A DNA stretch of 64,000 nt, from the NCBI GenBank assembly GCA_963580285.1, contig OY757026.1, forward strand, positions 50,877,143 to 50,941,142. Direction: 5' to 3'. The translations under genes and the position numbers were made by a program. The stretch's first letter is position 1. The number at the start of each line of letters is the position of its first letter. Under the pieces are notes generated by a model. The model searched no databases and had not been told where the DNA came from. It worked only from the letters and a program-made list of their open reading frames with translations. This document shows positions 62,165 to 64,000 of the stretch, piece after piece. The DNA is from Lucinisca nassula (taxonomy: Eukaryota; Mollusca; Bivalvia; Lucinida; Lucinidae).

Positions 62165-64000
62165 GAAAAATCTTTAAAAAAACTTCTTCTCTAAAACCAG
62201 AAGGCTCAGGTCTTTGATATTAGGTTTGCAGCTGCAAACATGCCCCCGCCCCGGGGCCCTTTGTCTTTACATAGACTCATATAGGGAAACCTTTAAAAAT
62301 CTTCTAGTCTGAAACCTGAAGGCTCAGGTGTTTGATATTTGGTATGAAGCTTTGTCTTATGGACCTCAATCAAGATTGTTTAAATAATAGCCCTGGCACC
62401 AAACATGCCCCAACCCCGAGACCCTTTGGTTCTACAAAGACTTATATAGGAAAAACCTTTAAAAATCTTCTTGTCTGAAACAACAAGGCCCAGGTCTATG
62501 ATATTTGGCGTGAAGCTTCATCTAGTGGACCTCTATCATGATTGTTCAAATTAAAATCCTGGAGCCCAAAATGCCCCCGCCCATGGACCCTATGGTAGTA
62601 TATTGAATAATATAGGGAAACTCTTTCAAAATTTTCTTCTCTGAAACAGCAAAGCCAAGGTCTTTGACCTTTGGTGTGAAGCTGCGCCTAGTAGACCTCT
62701 ATCAAGATTTTCAAATTATAGCCTTGGGACCAATGTGCCCCCGCCCTGGGGGCTTTGGTTTTATATCGACTCAAAAAGCCTAAACCTTTAAAAATCTTCT
62801 TGTCTGAAACCTGAAGCTCAGATGTTTGATATTTGGTATGAAGCTTCGTCTTATGGACCTCTATCAAGATTGTTTCAGTTATAGCCCTGACACCAAACAT
62901 GCCCAAGCACCGGGGCACTTTGGTTCTACAAAGATTTAAATCGGGAAAACCTTTAAAAATCGTCTTGTCTGAAACCAGAAGGCTTAGGTGTTTGAAATTT
63001 AGTATGACACTTCGTGTTGTTGACCAATATCAAGATTGTTCAACTTCCAGCCCTGTGACCTAAAATGCCCCCGATCCGGGCCCTTTCGATTTTACATAGA
63101 CAAATATAGGAAAACCTTTAAAAATCTTGTCGGAAACCAGAAGGCTCAGGTGTTTGATATTTAGTATGAAGCTTCGTCTTGTGGACCTCTATTAAGCTTT
63201 TTTTCCATTTAAGCCCTGGTTCCAAAAATGCCCCCGCCTCGGGGCCCTTTGATTCTACATAGACTTTAAAAGGGAAAACTTTTAAAAATCTTCTTGTCTG
63301 AAACCAGAAGGCTCAGGTGTTTGAAATTTAGTATGAAGGTTCGTGTTGTGGACCAATATCAAGATTGTTCAAATTATATCCCTAGGGCCTAAAATCCACC
63401 CACCCCCCGCCCCAGGGGCCTTTAGTTTTACATTGACTTACACAGGAAAAATCTTCCTCTTAAAACAGCATGGCCCAGGTCCTTGATATTTGGTGTCTAG
63501 TGTCATCTCGTGGACCTCTACCAAGACTGTTCAAACAATGCTCCACCCCAGGGCCCTTTGGTTTTACATTCATTTATACAGATAAAACTTTAAAAAAATC
63601 TTCTTCTCTGAAACCTCAAAGCCCAGGTCTATGCTATTTGGTGTGAAGCTTTATCTAGTGACCTCTATCATGATTGTTCAAATTATAATCCTGGAGCCAA
63701 AAATGCCCCCCCCCCCGGGGGCCCTTTGGTTGTATAATGAGTTATATAGGAAAACTCTTTAAAATCTTTTTCTCTGAAACAGCAAGGCCCAGGTATTTGA
63801 TCTTTGGTTTGAAGCTTCATCTTGGTGACCTCTATCAAGATTATGTAAATACTAGCCCTGCGGTCAAAAATGTCCGCGCCGGGTGCCCTTGGGTTTAACA
63901 TAGACAATTATACAGGGAAAATCTTTAAAAGTCTTCTTCTCTTAAATCAGAAGGCTCAGGTCTTTGATATTGTGTATGAAACTTCGTCTAGTATGTCGCT
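62165..64000. repeat. ~165 bp satellite, about eleven units, running off the window
   Basis: Units with 'aaaaatcttcttgtctgaaa', 'ccagaaggctcaggtgtttg', 'tggacctctatcaagattgt' and 'gcccccgccccggggccctt'. Spacing of the 'cttctt' phrase is mostly 163-168 bases. A C run lies at about 63707-63717. Same family as 54.1-55.1 kb and 0.7-1.3 kb. Confidence 0.9.

Noticed and set aside
1..64000. A new defence or metabolic gene system
   Set aside because: No clustered intact genes are present; coding traces are transposon relics and isolated exon-like stretches. The most system-like signals are the receptor-site arrays and the element architecture listed in the findings.

Overview
The window looks like metazoan, gene-poor, AT-rich intergenic DNA, most likely from a bivalve mollusc. 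Grounds: tRNA-derived SINEs of lophotrochozoan type, long tandem arrays built from 'aggtca' phrases, short hairpin MITEs with 'gcaaacagtgtagacc' arms, and the '(a)tgcccccg...gggggcatatag' repeat. A dreissenid such as Dreissena is my best guess from memory of similar repeats, with low confidence. No bacterial, phage or CRISPR features are present, and no complete protein-coding gene could be supported.

Layout. 0-12.3 kb: an inverted domain. Two ~1.7 kb LTR-like arms (4.8-6.5 kb and, inverted, 9.3-10.9 kb) flank a decayed Ty3/gypsy gag-protease-integrase fragment. Outside them, further repeats (an 'X' repeat and the dispersed 'A' repeat) are also mirrored. A broken THAP-type zinc finger lies at 2.6 kb. 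12.3-18.7 kb: foldback elements, MITEs and SINEs, often nested. 18.7-31 kb: tandem arrays, long inverted repeats, a three-copy SINE cluster and a MITE split by another insertion. 30.1-34.2 and 41.3-42.9 kb: arrays with a ~128 bp period whose units carry AGGTCAnnnTGACCT, the consensus estrogen-response-element palindrome. 34-43 kb: more arrays, a few isolated exon-like stretches, and a 3.16 kb insertion inside a SINE. 43-51 kb: arrays, a SINE split by a 2.27 kb insert, and a regular 210 bp tandem array. 51-55 kb: hairpin elements, one exon-like ORF and a ~165 bp satellite. 55-62 kb: a decayed retrotransposon on the minus strand (LTR, primer-binding site, integrase, RT, RNase H, second partial LTR) whose integrase lies upstream of RT, the order described for Gmr1-like Ty3/gypsy elements. 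62-64 kb: the ~165 bp satellite again, running off the window.

Functionally the window is a record of transposition: retrotransposon carcasses, non-autonomous DNA elements and SINEs inserted into one another, with tandem amplification. Protein-coding support is limited to transposon pseudogenes, one THAP fragment and a few unlinked candidate exons. Names such as A, B, C, X, S1-S5, M1 and FB1 are local labels for repeat families recognised by repetition within this window. All coordinates of repeat edges are estimates by eye.
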